This document shows, one piece after another, positions 58,001-63,405 of a stretch of DNA of 64,000 bases. The stretch comes from Micropterix aruncella (Eukaryota > Arthropoda > Insecta > Lepidoptera > Micropterigidae): the NCBI GenBank assembly GCA_944548615.1, contig OX155954.1, positions 1,903,335 through 1,967,334 of the forward strand. The letters are read 5' to 3'. The notes beneath the pieces are model-generated. The model did no database searches, was not told where the DNA came from, and worked only from the letters and a program-made list of their open reading frames with translations. Position numbers and translations under genes: made by a program. The first letter of the stretch is position 1, and the number at the start of each line of letters is the position of its first letter.

Positions 58001-60993
58001 ATCGAAGCTGTTTTTTCTTTTTTAGAAATCCGCTATTCATTTGTCTTTTTATCGTTTGTTATTGACCAAATATTTTTGTGCGTGCAATCGTGAAAGCTTG
58101 CTGAAGAACTCTGAAGGTCGTTGGGATCTCTCTTCTCTTCCGTTGTCAAAATTATATTCCGCGTCCGCGACCCCATGCGGCCTACTCTGAACGCACTCGA
58201 TGTCTTCGCAGGCAACTCCCAAGAGGCAAAAACGGGCGTCACCCCCGCGAACGGCGGAGCCCCCAGCGCCAACGGGACGAAGCTGACGTCGGCGCTCGCG
58301 GGTGACGCGACCGGCGGCGACCGGCGCGTCCTCGGCGCGCGGCGCATCTTCATGACCAAAGGGGCCGATGGGGCCACGCGCGTCGTCGCCGCGCCGCCCG
58401 AAGTGCGGCCCGTGCCCCGGCCCAAGGAAGGGCCGCAGAAGGTGCAGATCGTGCGCGGGCCCGACGGCAAAGTCACCGTACGCGGCCTCGTCGCCGGACA
58501 GAGCCTGCTGCAGATGCCGGACGGCAAGCTGCACGTCGTCGTCTCCGGGCAGGCCGCGCCCGCGCCGGTCGGCGGACGGGTGATCGCGTCGGGCGACGAC
58601 CCGCGGCCCGACGGCGCCGACGAGCCCGCGCCAAAGGCCATCGCCGCCGCCGCGCCCCGCCCTCGCGCCCGCCGTGCGCCGCGTCGTCGCGCAGCCCGGA
58701 CGCCGCCTGCTGCTGCAGGGAGCGCCGGTCCTCGCGCAGCGGCCGCAGCGCGCCGTCGCGCCGCAGCCGGCGCAGACGCAACCCGCGCGGACGGTCGTCG
58801 CAAGCGCCATCAACGCCCCTCTGCGCGTCGTCCGCGCGGCCCCGCCGCCGCTCGCGCCGCAGCCGCCCCGGCCGACGCTCGTCGCGCGGGCGCCGCTTCT
58901 CGCACGCGCGACGGCCCCCGGCCAACAGATCCCCGCGCTCGTGCAGCAGATTCAGTCGGGCAAGCTGCAGATCGCCTTCATCAACGGGCAGCAGGTGCTC
59001 ATCCGGCCGACGGGCCCCGGCCAGGCGCAGATCGTGGCGCAGGTGGCGCAGGCGGTGCAGGCGCCGCGGCCGTCCGCGCCTCCGCTCACGCCGGCCGTCG
59101 CGGCGCCGGCTTCGACGCCCGTCGCGCCGCCGCCCGCGCCGCTCGCCGCACCGCCGGTCGCGCCCCCCGCCGCGCCCCCCGTTGCGCCCCCCGCCGCGCC
59201 TCCCGCGCCGCCGCCCCAGTCGGAGGAGCAGCAGACGGTGGCGCGGCTGCTGGCCGAGCAGCCGCCCGGCACGATCATCAAGACGGTGACGGCGCAGGTG
59301 ATGCAGACGGCGGGCGGGCCGCGCATCGTGCTGCAGGGCCTGCATGAGAACTCGCTCACGCCGCAGCAGCTGGCCGTCGTGCAGCACCAGGTCAAGCAGC
59401 AGCTCGTCAAAGGTAGGTCGACCCTCGCCCCCCCCTACCCGCGCCTCCCCTATCCGATCGCCCGTCGCCTCCTCGACCCTCGCCTCGCCGCCCGCAACTA
59501 CCCTTTTTGCTTTCCGCCCCTTACAACCCGCCGCTCGCCCTTCCGTCGCAACTCTCCCCTCTTCCCTCGTCTCCCCCTTGCTTTCTCCTCACCCCTCGCA
59601 CCTCCCTTGCCCTTTGTCTCCCCCTCCCCCCTCCATCCACAATTTCCCCCGGCCGCTCCTCTTACCCTCGCTCGCAGCCTTCCGCCTCCCAGCTTGTTGC
59701 ATCCCTACTCTCCTACCCCGCTTCTCGCCACTTATCTATCGCCTCCCCCTCGACTTTCACCTCTCGCCTTCGCCACTCGCCTTCCGCCATGCGCCCTTTG
59801 CCTTCGGCCACTCTAAAATCGTCCCGATCCCTTTTTTTCCCTCGTCCCTCGCCTTCCACCCCTCATTACACACCTTCCGCCACTCACTATCCGCCTCCCG
59901 CTCCTTGCCTCCCGTCCTTCGCACCCGCTACTCGTCCCTCACCTCTTCCTCGCCACTCGCCTCTGCCCCTCTCAAATCGCCCGACCCCCCCCCCGCCTTT
60001 CACCCCTGACCATACACCTTCGGCAACTCGCCATCCACCCCCCCGCTCCTCGCATCCCGCCCTTGGCACCCCGCCACTCGTTCCTCGCCTCCCCCACGCC
60101 ACTCGCCTGTTGCCTTCCGCCCCCTGCGCTCGTTTTCCCTCGCCCGTGGATTTTAGCCCCTAGCCACACTCCTTCCGCCCCTCGCTCCCCGCAACTTCCG
60201 TTCTCCACTCCTCGCCTCCTGCCCCTCGCATCCTGCCCCTCGCCTTCCACCCGCTTCTCGCCTCTCACCCACCACACACTCCTCGCCACTAGCCCCTCAC
60301 CCTTGCCCCCCCCCTCCGCTCATCGCCTCCATACTCTCGCACCTCGCCACTTATCTCGCCTCCCCTCGCCTCTCCTTCCCCTCGCCTCTTCTCTTCGCCA
60401 CTTGCCTTCCGCCACACGCCCCTCGCCTTCCACTCCTCTAAAATTGCCCCGACCCTTGTGTCTCCTCGTCCCTCGCCTTCCACCCCTCGCCGCACACCTT
60501 CCGCCGCTCGCCTTCCGTCCCTTTCTCCTCGCCTTCCGCCCTTTGTACCCACCCACTTGTCTTTCACCTCCCACTCGCCTTATGCTTCTCGCCACTCGCC
60601 CCTCGCTCTTTATCTTCCGCCCCTGTCAACTCGTCGCCCTTCGTTTGTCCCCGCTCGTCGCCACCCGCCCTTGGCAATTTTTCACTTCCTTCCCCTACGT
60701 CCGTCGCTTTCCGCCGCTCGTTCCTCGCCTGCCCCTCGCCTTCCGTCCCTCGTCGATCGCCTTCCGCTCCTCGTCGCTCGCCTCCTCGCTCGCTCTTCGC
60801 CTGCCGCCTCTCGCCCCTCGAGACTAACGCTGTCCCTTTGCAGCGCAAGAGACGACGGGCAAGCAGGGCATGCTGGGCCCCACCAAGCTGTACCTGGCCG
60901 TGCAGCCGTCGCCGCGGCCGCCCACGCCGCCCGCTGCCGCCGCCGCTCGCGCTGCGCGAGGCCGCGCCGCCCGGCCACAGCCAGATCTCGCAG
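33058..60993 (+). CDS. E(bx): E(bx)/Nurf301 (BPTF orthologue), 5' part of the gene, ten exons visible
   Basis: Nurf301 is the largest subunit of the ISWI-containing NURF nucleosome remodeller; it links ISWI to transcription factors and modified histones in the nucleus. Exons: 33058-34084, 38408-38690, 39984-40546, 50422-50646, 51621-51793, 54883-55077, 55149-55392, 55624-57789, 58212-59412, 60844-60993. They encode the N-terminal RGRPPK motif, DDT domain, first PHD finger, a charged region, the AAEREE/GLKHQ..WKQKGEEYR block and the Arg/Lys-rich SIRSGLRKRKRAES block. Splice phases agree except for a frame break in exon 9. C-terminal PHD fingers and bromodomain lie beyond the window. Confidence 0.95.
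34974..35090. repeat. TTAACCC-bordered MITE fragment
   Basis: TTAACCCGTCGGACGCC then GTGCCTATAGGCATTTTGCG and TTTGACAGAT; related to 13587-13680. Contains the small palindrome TGCCTATAGGCA. Right border not resolved. Confidence 0.45.
35235..35625 (+). mobile_element. 'EVGARG' LINE family copy
   Basis: Has ATACTATGATCTCGCAAATG, GGAAGTTGACGCTCGTGGCC, the CTTCGAAGG..GTGAATGG block and the 3' end AGTATTATGATGGGCCCGAC..TTTGTATTTTATT, parallel to 25540-25925. Frames are broken by small indels. Confidence 0.7.
35630..36580 (-). mobile_element. DIRS-like retrotransposon fragment (RNase H region)
   Basis: The - strand reads LLDSRILI, then SDDRTVVAFIQNKGGTRSEA and DIFYLPSRYNGIAKNI. The D-x-x-T-V-V-x-x-I-x-x-x-G-G-T-R-S core followed by Y-L-P-x-x-Y-N-x-x-A is the RNase H pattern of DIRS elements. 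Stops and frameshifts are frequent, and upstream frames (around 36000-36560) look like more of the same polymerase. No tyrosine recombinase was found. Confidence 0.5.
36735..38182. mobile_element. TTAA-flanked element, 1.45 kb, non-coding
   Basis: Starts TTAACCCCTCACGTTGCG and ends GTGCTCAGCGGGTTAA; only the first seven bases are perfectly inverted, but the TTAA borders and the CCC/GGG ends fit the same class as 7562-9013, and the length is nearly the same. No transposase ORF. Confidence 0.5.
38408..38690 (+). CDS. E(bx): E(bx) exon 2: PHD finger
   Basis: Acceptor TTTTTGTCCCCCAG before 38408, donor GTGAGT at 38691. A C4HC3 PHD finger: HCRACHRLGDLLCCETCPAV, FHLECVEPP, DWQCALCRAQ. Then DRHGRKYWFVARRLF, matching fly Nurf301 almost residue for residue. 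High GC content in coding sequence. Phase 1 in, phase 2 out. Confidence 0.97.
38691..39983 (+). other. E(bx) intron 2, nothing recognised
   Basis: AT-rich intron. No repeat family, ORF or RNA gene was recognised. Confidence 0.5.
39984..40546 (+). CDS. E(bx): E(bx) exon 3
   Basis: Acceptor TTTAATTTACAG before 39984, donor GTAAGT at 40547. Encodes WYYTTVPQFDLLLSALDADD, YRELLENKSEIVRQMEITER and a long acidic stretch with GTDGTDGT repeats, then a basic KRGKSIVTTRSKTG. The acidic low-complexity part varies between species. Confidence 0.95.
40757..41785 (-). repeat. 3' LTR of the gypsy element
   Basis: Same sequence as 47720-48748 (constant offset of 6963 from end to end). On the - strand it starts TGTAACAAAAACTGC and ends GGTTATA. 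A 79-codon open frame inside it is present in both LTRs only because they are identical. Confidence 0.93.
41786..41800 (-). promoter_or_regulatory. polypurine tract of the gypsy element
   Basis: The - strand reads TTTGGAGGGGGC directly before the 3' LTR, the expected place and composition for plus-strand DNA priming. Confidence 0.75.
42436..45567 (-). CDS. pol: gypsy Pol: protease, reverse transcriptase, RNase H, integrase
   Basis: The frame is open from the slippery site at 45561-45567 to the stop at 42436; no ATG is needed if made by frameshift. Numbering from codon 45513: aspartic protease DTGS at 27-30; reverse transcriptase with YLDD at 337-340; RNase H with catalytic Asp near 489, Glu near 528-530 and Asp 556; integrase HHCC finger (H682, C712, C715) and catalytic D745, D805, E841, which is DD35E spacing; a C-terminal domain ending in a WHIKDFKLN motif. 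Every catalytic residue I looked for is present. Antisense to E(bx). Confidence 0.95.
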   Translation of the reverse strand, partial: KKLERRGRIEDFLHSASILFANEKDNRRPFLEVSLGDITVCGLLDTGSSVTILGADSHKYLVDIGFTLNKSPLVTLSTANASSVKTIGSMFLPFKFNNRCQVIRAVVAPDIGTSLILGIDFVREFELAPEILKFVKFESCDAIVWRRVNEVRALRPFASLTGDQRSLADRMINNFKKISSEVKGLGRTNLLSQVIDTGDHPPVKQRYYPLSPARLALLNEEVDKMLELGVVEPSSGGWNNPTIFVPKSDGTLRFCLDSRKLNSITKPDAYPLPRITTILDSLRDANYLSSIDLSSAFWQIPLDPSSREKCSFTVPGRGFFCFRSCAFGLRNSPACMQRLADKLFDPSFENKVFCYLDDIIIVSATFEEHITLLNKVLDRLLYANLSINFKKCQFFRQELKYLGYVVDSHGLHTDPEKVKCILDFPTPNSPKMVKSFLGMAGWYRRFIKNFSSIAAPLSRLTSTRKGAPPYEWTPEAEEAFQKLKSALVSSPILACPDYSKPFALHCDASLYGLGGVLTQEVDGVDHPIAFTSRTLLPAETRYSATEREALSVIHAVEHFRGYLEGGPKFTIFTDHASLRWFLRLKNPTGRLARWGIRLSAFDFEIVHKKGVDNVVPDTLSRLLPVSSLSVVSDSWYNDLFKAVSENPAGYPNFQIKDHELFRYSKSKYQLTSCYDWKLVVPLQLREKLIRENHESDLAMHFGIFKTHRRLCLRYFWPNLHGDVVNFVSKCETCQQYKHSNISPLGQLGNPKSCAFPFQMVSVDLLGPYPMTRNRNMHILVVTDCFSKYCLLFPLKRATSKLVSYVVEHNVFLRYGVPQYLISDNGKQFIGREFTELIAKYKIPKVYLNPKYCPQVNPTERQNRGVVTALSLCVKDDHRSWDLYLSEIQMAINAAVSESTGFSPFFLVHGREPIMNGSFYAQAPESQAEVIFGSRLSYAQNLSELSNIFHVVRQKLLKLHAHNKVYYDRKHRPAEFQVGDTIYKKTYYLSNAGNYYISKFAPKYEKCKIIKKLSALVYELENATGKNIGSWHIKDFKLNPNSSE
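45540..47102 (-). CDS. gag: gypsy Gag with RG-rich tail and C4 finger
   Basis: 520 codons from ATG 47102 to TAG 45540. The N-terminal two-thirds look like a helical capsid-type region with a retrotransposon-Gag core (SACELFQKQALSWYRARASS). Residues about 420-475 are rich in GG-F-x-RG repeats, like an RGG box. The finger at 482-498 is C-x2-C-x9-C-x2-C rather than the usual CX2CX4HX4C knuckle (Tyr where His is expected). Gag packages element RNA into particles. Ends 26 bases before the first Pol residue on the older reading. Confidence 0.9.
   Translation of the reverse strand: MMASPAIVYYAASHLVKAELDYEFTIREVTPTNVEAMRKQFNSLLREFPAESITSTDLDPDSEFQECSIRLSCLQELIEEFMNSKQKLLYKRISTKTAHIFHRISRINPANSDSKKLLDNLKEEVLEIVVLLEKYLDIVRSPSPLPNPVVLPIPSTSLHEGEKLSPEVVPLGRNSEVTSAPYIQHVDTKPVPLDNNFVISDERILKPLNLGFTFDGDSCVVEFLERLDEIRFSRNISDARMLKSACELFQKQALSWYRARASSISSWKQLVAALRSDFGSLNYDAEVLSFVRGRKQKSDERMHIFVSVMLGYFNRLSRPLSGEEQLGIILSNISISYQRHFMLVDINSIDELLRLGKKVENAQQRINASNAATPAQAKVKPSGSKAVYAVDESPTKCATEEVKVEQKLKECNVSSAGPSNHGGFNRGGSHRGGFHRGGFNRGNFSRNDFSYANSSSGNYNQGANNSSRGSRGGTHHGYSKYCYRCGRFNYTVATCPECSKNNRPGNSPVSEPKNSKGGAE
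45561..45567 (-). promoter_or_regulatory. -1 ribosomal frameshift slippery site A AAA AAC
   Basis: In the gag frame the codons are CCA AAA AAC, giving the heptamer A AAA AAC seven codons before the gag stop. The pol frame is -1 relative to gag and open from here on. A GC-rich stretch (GGCGGGGC) follows, although a stable structure was not computed. Confidence 0.8.
47695..47719 (-). other. region of the gypsy primer-binding site (tentative)
   Basis: Immediately after the 5' LTR the - strand reads AAAATTAGCGCTCCAACG. It resembles primer-binding sites of the TGGCGCTCCAACG type with G-to-A differences in the first bases. The matching tRNA was not determined. Confidence 0.4.
47720..48748 (-). repeat. 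5' LTR of the gypsy element
   Basis: Apparently identical to 40757-41785, length 1029. As 5' LTR it should carry the element's promoter; no TATA box can be assigned with confidence. Confidence 0.93.
48785..49230. mobile_element. DNA element with inverted ends and 24-bp tandem repeats
   Basis: TGTAATTAACCGGCATCCTT and GAAGTGGGTGAATC near the left mirror GATTTACCCACTTC and AAGGATACCAGTTAATTAAA near the right. Inside are three copies of a 24-bp unit (TTAGTGCAGCGCACTCACCG) at about 49028-49106 and a hairpin GTAGGTAAAATAT..ATATTTTACCTAC at 48984-49032. Starts about 36 bases beyond the LTR. No ORF. Confidence 0.6.
49391..49702 (-). mobile_element. CR1-like LINE C-terminal fragment, minus strand
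   Basis: A 103-codon open frame: LKQRRQRGDLIETYKIL, then LKNIYKFSVNTN. This matches the C-terminus of CR1-type polymerases (L-x-x-R-R-x-R-G-D-L-I) and the decayed copy at 10205-10700. Ends in a (TTAT)n-like tract near 49785. Confidence 0.7.
49703..50421 (+). other. end of E(bx) intron 3, nothing further recognised
   Basis: AT-rich with a TTTATTTATT tract at 49785-49830. No gene or repeat family recognised. Confidence 0.45.
50422..50646 (+). CDS. E(bx): E(bx) exon 4
   Basis: Acceptor TTTGTTTAG before 50422, donor GTAAGT at 50647. Encodes LNQTSNGSYLYKLGSDNHFK, NYVNQYTTNAMALNKPQ and a basic KNEERDKKRHLSHKFSL, then DFKWIG. Phase 1 both ends. The long gypsy-bearing intron precedes it. Confidence 0.94.
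50647..51620 (+). other. E(bx) intron 4, nothing recognised
   Basis: No repeat family or ORF of note. Short - strand open frames at 50653-50913 have no recognisable domain. Confidence 0.45.
51621..51793 (+). CDS. E(bx): E(bx) exon 5
   Basis: Acceptor TAATTGTAG before 51621, donor GTATGT at 51794. Encodes VNTLRQTLLQLESLLSAPFM, HSNWPLLRKPWIQAV and FARAIVILQ, closely matching the fly block APFMHPNW..LRKLW. Phase 1 in, phase 0 out. Confidence 0.95.
51825..51935 (-). mobile_element. 3' end of 'EVGARG' LINE family, minus strand, with C-run
   Basis: ACAAACGGAGCTGCCATGG and AGGCCCATTATAATACTATT are the reverse complement of the family 3' end; a run of 18 C at about 51902-51919 follows where other copies have CTCACCCCCC. 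Only the end is present. Confidence 0.6.
52290..52995 (-). mobile_element. RTE-like LINE C-terminal fragment, minus strand
   Basis: ORF 52296-52625 reads SLRDRVQNELIRQRTKVVDV, KLKWARAGHEARR and VLEWRPRLGRRSVGRPPARW, the post-RT region of RTE-type endonuclease/reverse transcriptase proteins. ORF 52774-52965 supplies the preceding RT block (KTKVMAKADL, EYTYLGQVI). A frame change separates them. 5'-truncated and inactive. Confidence 0.8.
52996..53589 (+). other. E(bx) intron 5, unassigned part
   Basis: AT-rich; an (AAATA)n-like short tract near 53206-53225. Nothing else recognised. Confidence 0.45.
53590..54750 (+). mobile_element. longest 'EVGARG' LINE copy, interrupted by a MITE
   Basis: Extends further 5' than other copies: + strand frames read TPKYPTARHILAGCKVASDQ, ERYTYRHNKVLAVIREVI and SVACANKGLTVPSK before the shared C-terminal block. 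The H-I-L-x-G-C...R-Y-x-x-R-H-x-x-V-L pattern is known from the C-terminal region of such LINE proteins. The 3' end matches 25700-25925. A MITE occupies 54014-54223. Confidence 0.7.
54014..54223. mobile_element. 210-bp MITE with TAA target duplication
   Basis: Inverted ends CCGTTATAGTGCC and GGCACTAAAACGGC, flanked by TAA at 54011-54013 and 54224-54226. Related LINE copies (for example near 12010-12025 and 17020-17030) are uninterrupted here. TAA duplication suggests PIF/Harbinger type. Confidence 0.65.
54883..55077 (+). CDS. E(bx): E(bx) exon 6: charged coiled-coil block
   Basis: Acceptor CAATGCTTACAG before 54883, donor GTCAGT at 55078. Sixty-five codons, phase 0 both ends. Encodes NPCWHEQLGHVKLKRVTAAE, a Lys/Glu-rich helix and NFVKYTLGLKHQ, as in fly Nurf301. 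Confidence 0.95.
55149..55392 (+). CDS. E(bx): E(bx) exon 7
   Basis: Acceptor CCCTTGTCTAG before 55149, donor GTAAGA at 55393. Encodes TWKQKGEEYRIHGQGGWLWH, SSTRRFRPK and a strand-rich segment VKYMVQVRDGDNVKVLAVEP. The upstream intron is only 71 bases. Phase 0 in, phase 1 out. Confidence 0.94.
55624..57789 (+). CDS. E(bx): E(bx) exon 8: large central exon
   Basis: Acceptor TTTATTTCACAG before 55624, donor GTAATT at 57790; 721 full codons without a stop. Contains KIAKKSRLDDLLARRMYL near the start, a variable Ser/Glu/Thr-rich middle, YPCPRPFFKTCWLYRM, AVALQLRILWACLRWDDM, then IPLELPKTVREVTSIRSGLR and EEWVDEDKLELWEVRQYG, all strong matches to Nurf301. GC content rises sharply from about 57250. 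Confidence 0.96.
57790..58211 (+). other. E(bx) intron 8
   Basis: 422-base intron containing an internal GC-rich stretch with inverted words (GGCGACCGGCCCGAG / CTCGGGCCGGTCGCC at 57920-57960), so it can form a strong hairpin. No coding signal. Confidence 0.6.
58212..59412 (+). CDS. E(bx): E(bx) exon 9, with an apparent +1 frame break
   Basis: Acceptor CTTCGCAG before 58212, donor GTAGGT at 59413. From 58212 to about 58640 the frame gives VRGLVAGQSLLQMPDGKLHV, as expected for Nurf301. After about 58660 the expected protein (LVQQIQSGKLQIAFINGQQV, PRIVLQGLHENSLTPQQLA) is in the next frame. A single extra base in the GC-rich run near 58653-58662 would explain it. Very Ala/Pro-rich middle. Splice phases at both ends fit the two frames. 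Confidence 0.88.
59413..60843 (+). repeat. E(bx) intron 9: C/T-rich low-complexity tract
   Basis: The whole 1.43 kb between GTAGGT and TTTGCAG is dominated by C and T on the + strand, with CTCGCC, CCTTCCGCC and CCCCTCGC words repeated at short irregular spacing. Because stop codons need A or G in set places, long artefactual open frames cross it on both strands. No unit of fixed length. Confidence 0.9.
60844..60993 (+). CDS. E(bx): E(bx) exon 10, end of visible coding sequence
   Basis: Acceptor CCCTTTGCAG before 60844, donor GTACTC at 60994. Encodes AQETTGKQGMLGPTKLYLAV, a diagnostic Nurf301 block, then an Ala/Arg-rich run. From about 60935 the next frame would give PPGHSQISQ, which looks more like real protein, so a second frame break is possible. 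Confidence 0.8.
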
Positions 60994-63124
60994 GTACTCT
61001 TCTACTACTATTGACCTCCCCTCCCCCGACGCCCCGCCCCCTTCCCGAGCCGCCCTTCGAGGCTCGCTCCGTCGACGCCGGCGTCTCTCGATGCGTTCGT
61101 CGCGTCCTTTTGAAAGAAGAAACACGCGGGACGCCGATGTCGTCGGATCCGACGACCTTTATCGTCTCGAAAGAGAGAACCTTCGTTGTAGCCTTTTAAC
61201 GTGCCTCGAATGTTTAAATAGCTTAATCTCCTTCGTTACCTGACTCATTTGAGTCATTTTAAAATGTTCAATGGTAACATATTCGTAAATAGGAATTATT
61301 TTTCTCTCATATTAAAAAATGTAACTTTCGAACGAGACGATGACGGCCGTTCGTTGCCGAACTCGCTTTTAAGCTTTTGACGAAATACGTATATCTAGTC
61401 GCAAATTATTATATGTCATTTTTATCGACTGAGTAGTTCAATACCGAAACGTAGATTCCTTTTTCTTTTAACTTATTTTGAAAATATTGTATAAAATAAT
61501 TATGTAAATAATATTTTAGAGTATACCTATAGTAACATTTATCACATCGATTTAGCGACTCGTTATGAATTATAGTTCCTTTTTTTGTATTATGCGATAA
61601 GTGTGTATAAAGTTAGAAATATACCTCAAATAGGATACGCTAAAGCAATTTTTATTACTGATTAATTGTATAGCATTTTTGCGGTAGTTTCCGATCGATC
61701 AATTTAATTATACGCAAAGAATGGACTGATTTTCAACGCATACATTTAGATTTAAATATAAACTATGTCATTATTGTGCTGTGAACTACTACAAATTTTC
61801 AAACACCAACATAGGTTATTATTTATTTGTGGAAGCTTACTAAGATACTCCTAAAATTGCATTACATTATTCTTTAAATGTCAGTTGTATATAAAAAAAT
61901 ATTGTAGAATATGCAGCAATAATTAATAGTGGACTATTTTTTAAACCGTCAATTACATACTTATTATTACGTTACAAGAAATTAAAGTAATGAATTGTAA
62001 AAAATATAACTTTTATTACATTGCATTATATTAGAAACTTGTCATTTTTACCAAAGTGATGCCAAATTTTTATTTTTTCATTTAATTATCTAGAAATAGT
62101 CAGTTTTTCTTTTAAACTATTAAAATTGTAAATTTTTATGATATCTTTTGTCTTGTATTATTTTTTTATAATGCTCAGTCATGATTTAATATTACCAGTA
62201 TTTTAATTTATTATACTATTTTAATTTCTTTTTGCAATGAAGTTGACATGGATGACTGCGGCAATATGTAATATAATAATAATGTAATTTTATTTCAATG
62301 TTTGAGAGTCTATTTTTTTATATTAATTTTCACTGTTTTGTATTTGAAATTCCTATTTATTTATTAAGAATATTTTTGTGTTTATGTCGTAATTTTATGT
62401 ATTTCGAGTGGTGTCTGTATTGTTGAATGAAGTACTCCGCATATTGAAAAACATGCAGTTGGTTTTGAAACATCACAGTTAGAAATTTCATTGAGATTTT
62501 TTCCTATGTTTTGAAAGGGAACAAAAACCTAAATATTTTCGCTTTATATCTACTAAATATTTTTGCTGAAAACTCTCCGAGTACATACATTTTCTATGCA
62601 TACATTTTCTTTCTACATGTGAAAAATGCATTTTGTACATCCAAAAAATGAATACTTTGCAGTTTGTGTGTCAAACACGATTCTCTCGGTAGGTATAATA
62701 TACTCGGAAAACAACCATCTAAATGATATTAGTATAATTTTATAAAGCCCCCCCCCCCCCCCTTATACAATGGGCTCAGAACCTAAAATACTTTTTTTTC
62801 AAGGGGGGATTGTGTGCATCAAATGGATTAAAACAAAAACATATTTTTTTTTAATCGTAGGAGGTTTTTGTTAGCGAAGATTGTTCTACACGAAAAACAT
62901 TAGTTGGAAACATTCATTACTAAGAAGAAAAATATTTATTATCTAAAAGTTGAAATGAAAAATGCCTTTCACTCGCTAACTAAAGCCTAAATCCATAAAA
63001 GTTGTATGTAATATTCAATTTAGTTTTTCATGTACAATAATATCCTACAAAGAAAAAATCTCCTAACTCCTAAGATATTTATTTTAAATACACTGAATCA
63101 GCCCTGAATTGGGAGGTTGTGGGA
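60994..63124 (+). other. E(bx) intron 10, AT-rich
   Basis: No exon, ORF or repeat family recognised. A run of about 15 C lies at 62748-62762 just before TTATACAATGGG. Confidence 0.5.
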
Positions 63125-63405
63125 GGAATTAACGCTAACGTTTAGTAGAGTCCGCGCAAGCGACCTTAAATCTGTGACCAGACCGGAAGAAGGAGAAATC
63201 TGTCCAAATCTGGTAGTAAGTGAGTGCGAGATTTGCTTGCTGGGTGTTTTTCTTAGTGCCTCGTGGTAAGGCGTTGGACTCTTATGAGCTGCTGGCTTTG
63301 TTTGACTGAATTTTGCTGTCCACATCCCCATGGGAGACAGAATTGCTCAATGTCGTTATGACTCCCTGGAATGACGCGTTCGCCCTTTGCAATCGACCTT
63401 CAATG
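63125..63405 (+). repeat. dispersed SINE-like repeat, copy 3
   Basis: Shares with 15985-16280, in the same orientation, CTTAAATCTGTGACCAGACC, GTGGTAAGGCGTTGGACTCT, CATGGGAGACAGAATT and GCAATCGACC..TCAATGTA. Ends near the word TCAATGTA in both copies, suggesting a true end. Confidence 0.55.

Noticed and set aside
58033..59410. Several 150-300 codon antisense open frames over the GC-rich E(bx) exon
   Set aside because: Antisense shadows of GC-rich coding sequence; the + strand protein is a clear Nurf301 match.
59344..60848. Overlapping Pro/Ser-rich and Arg/Gly-rich open frames across E(bx) intron 9
   Set aside because: Low-complexity C/T-rich sequence lacks stop codons by composition; splice sites and conserved exons show it is an intron.
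63256..63285. Possible tRNA gene at GTGGTAAGGCGTTGGACT
   Set aside because: No acceptor stem or complete cloverleaf could be drawn; it recurs in other copies of a dispersed repeat.
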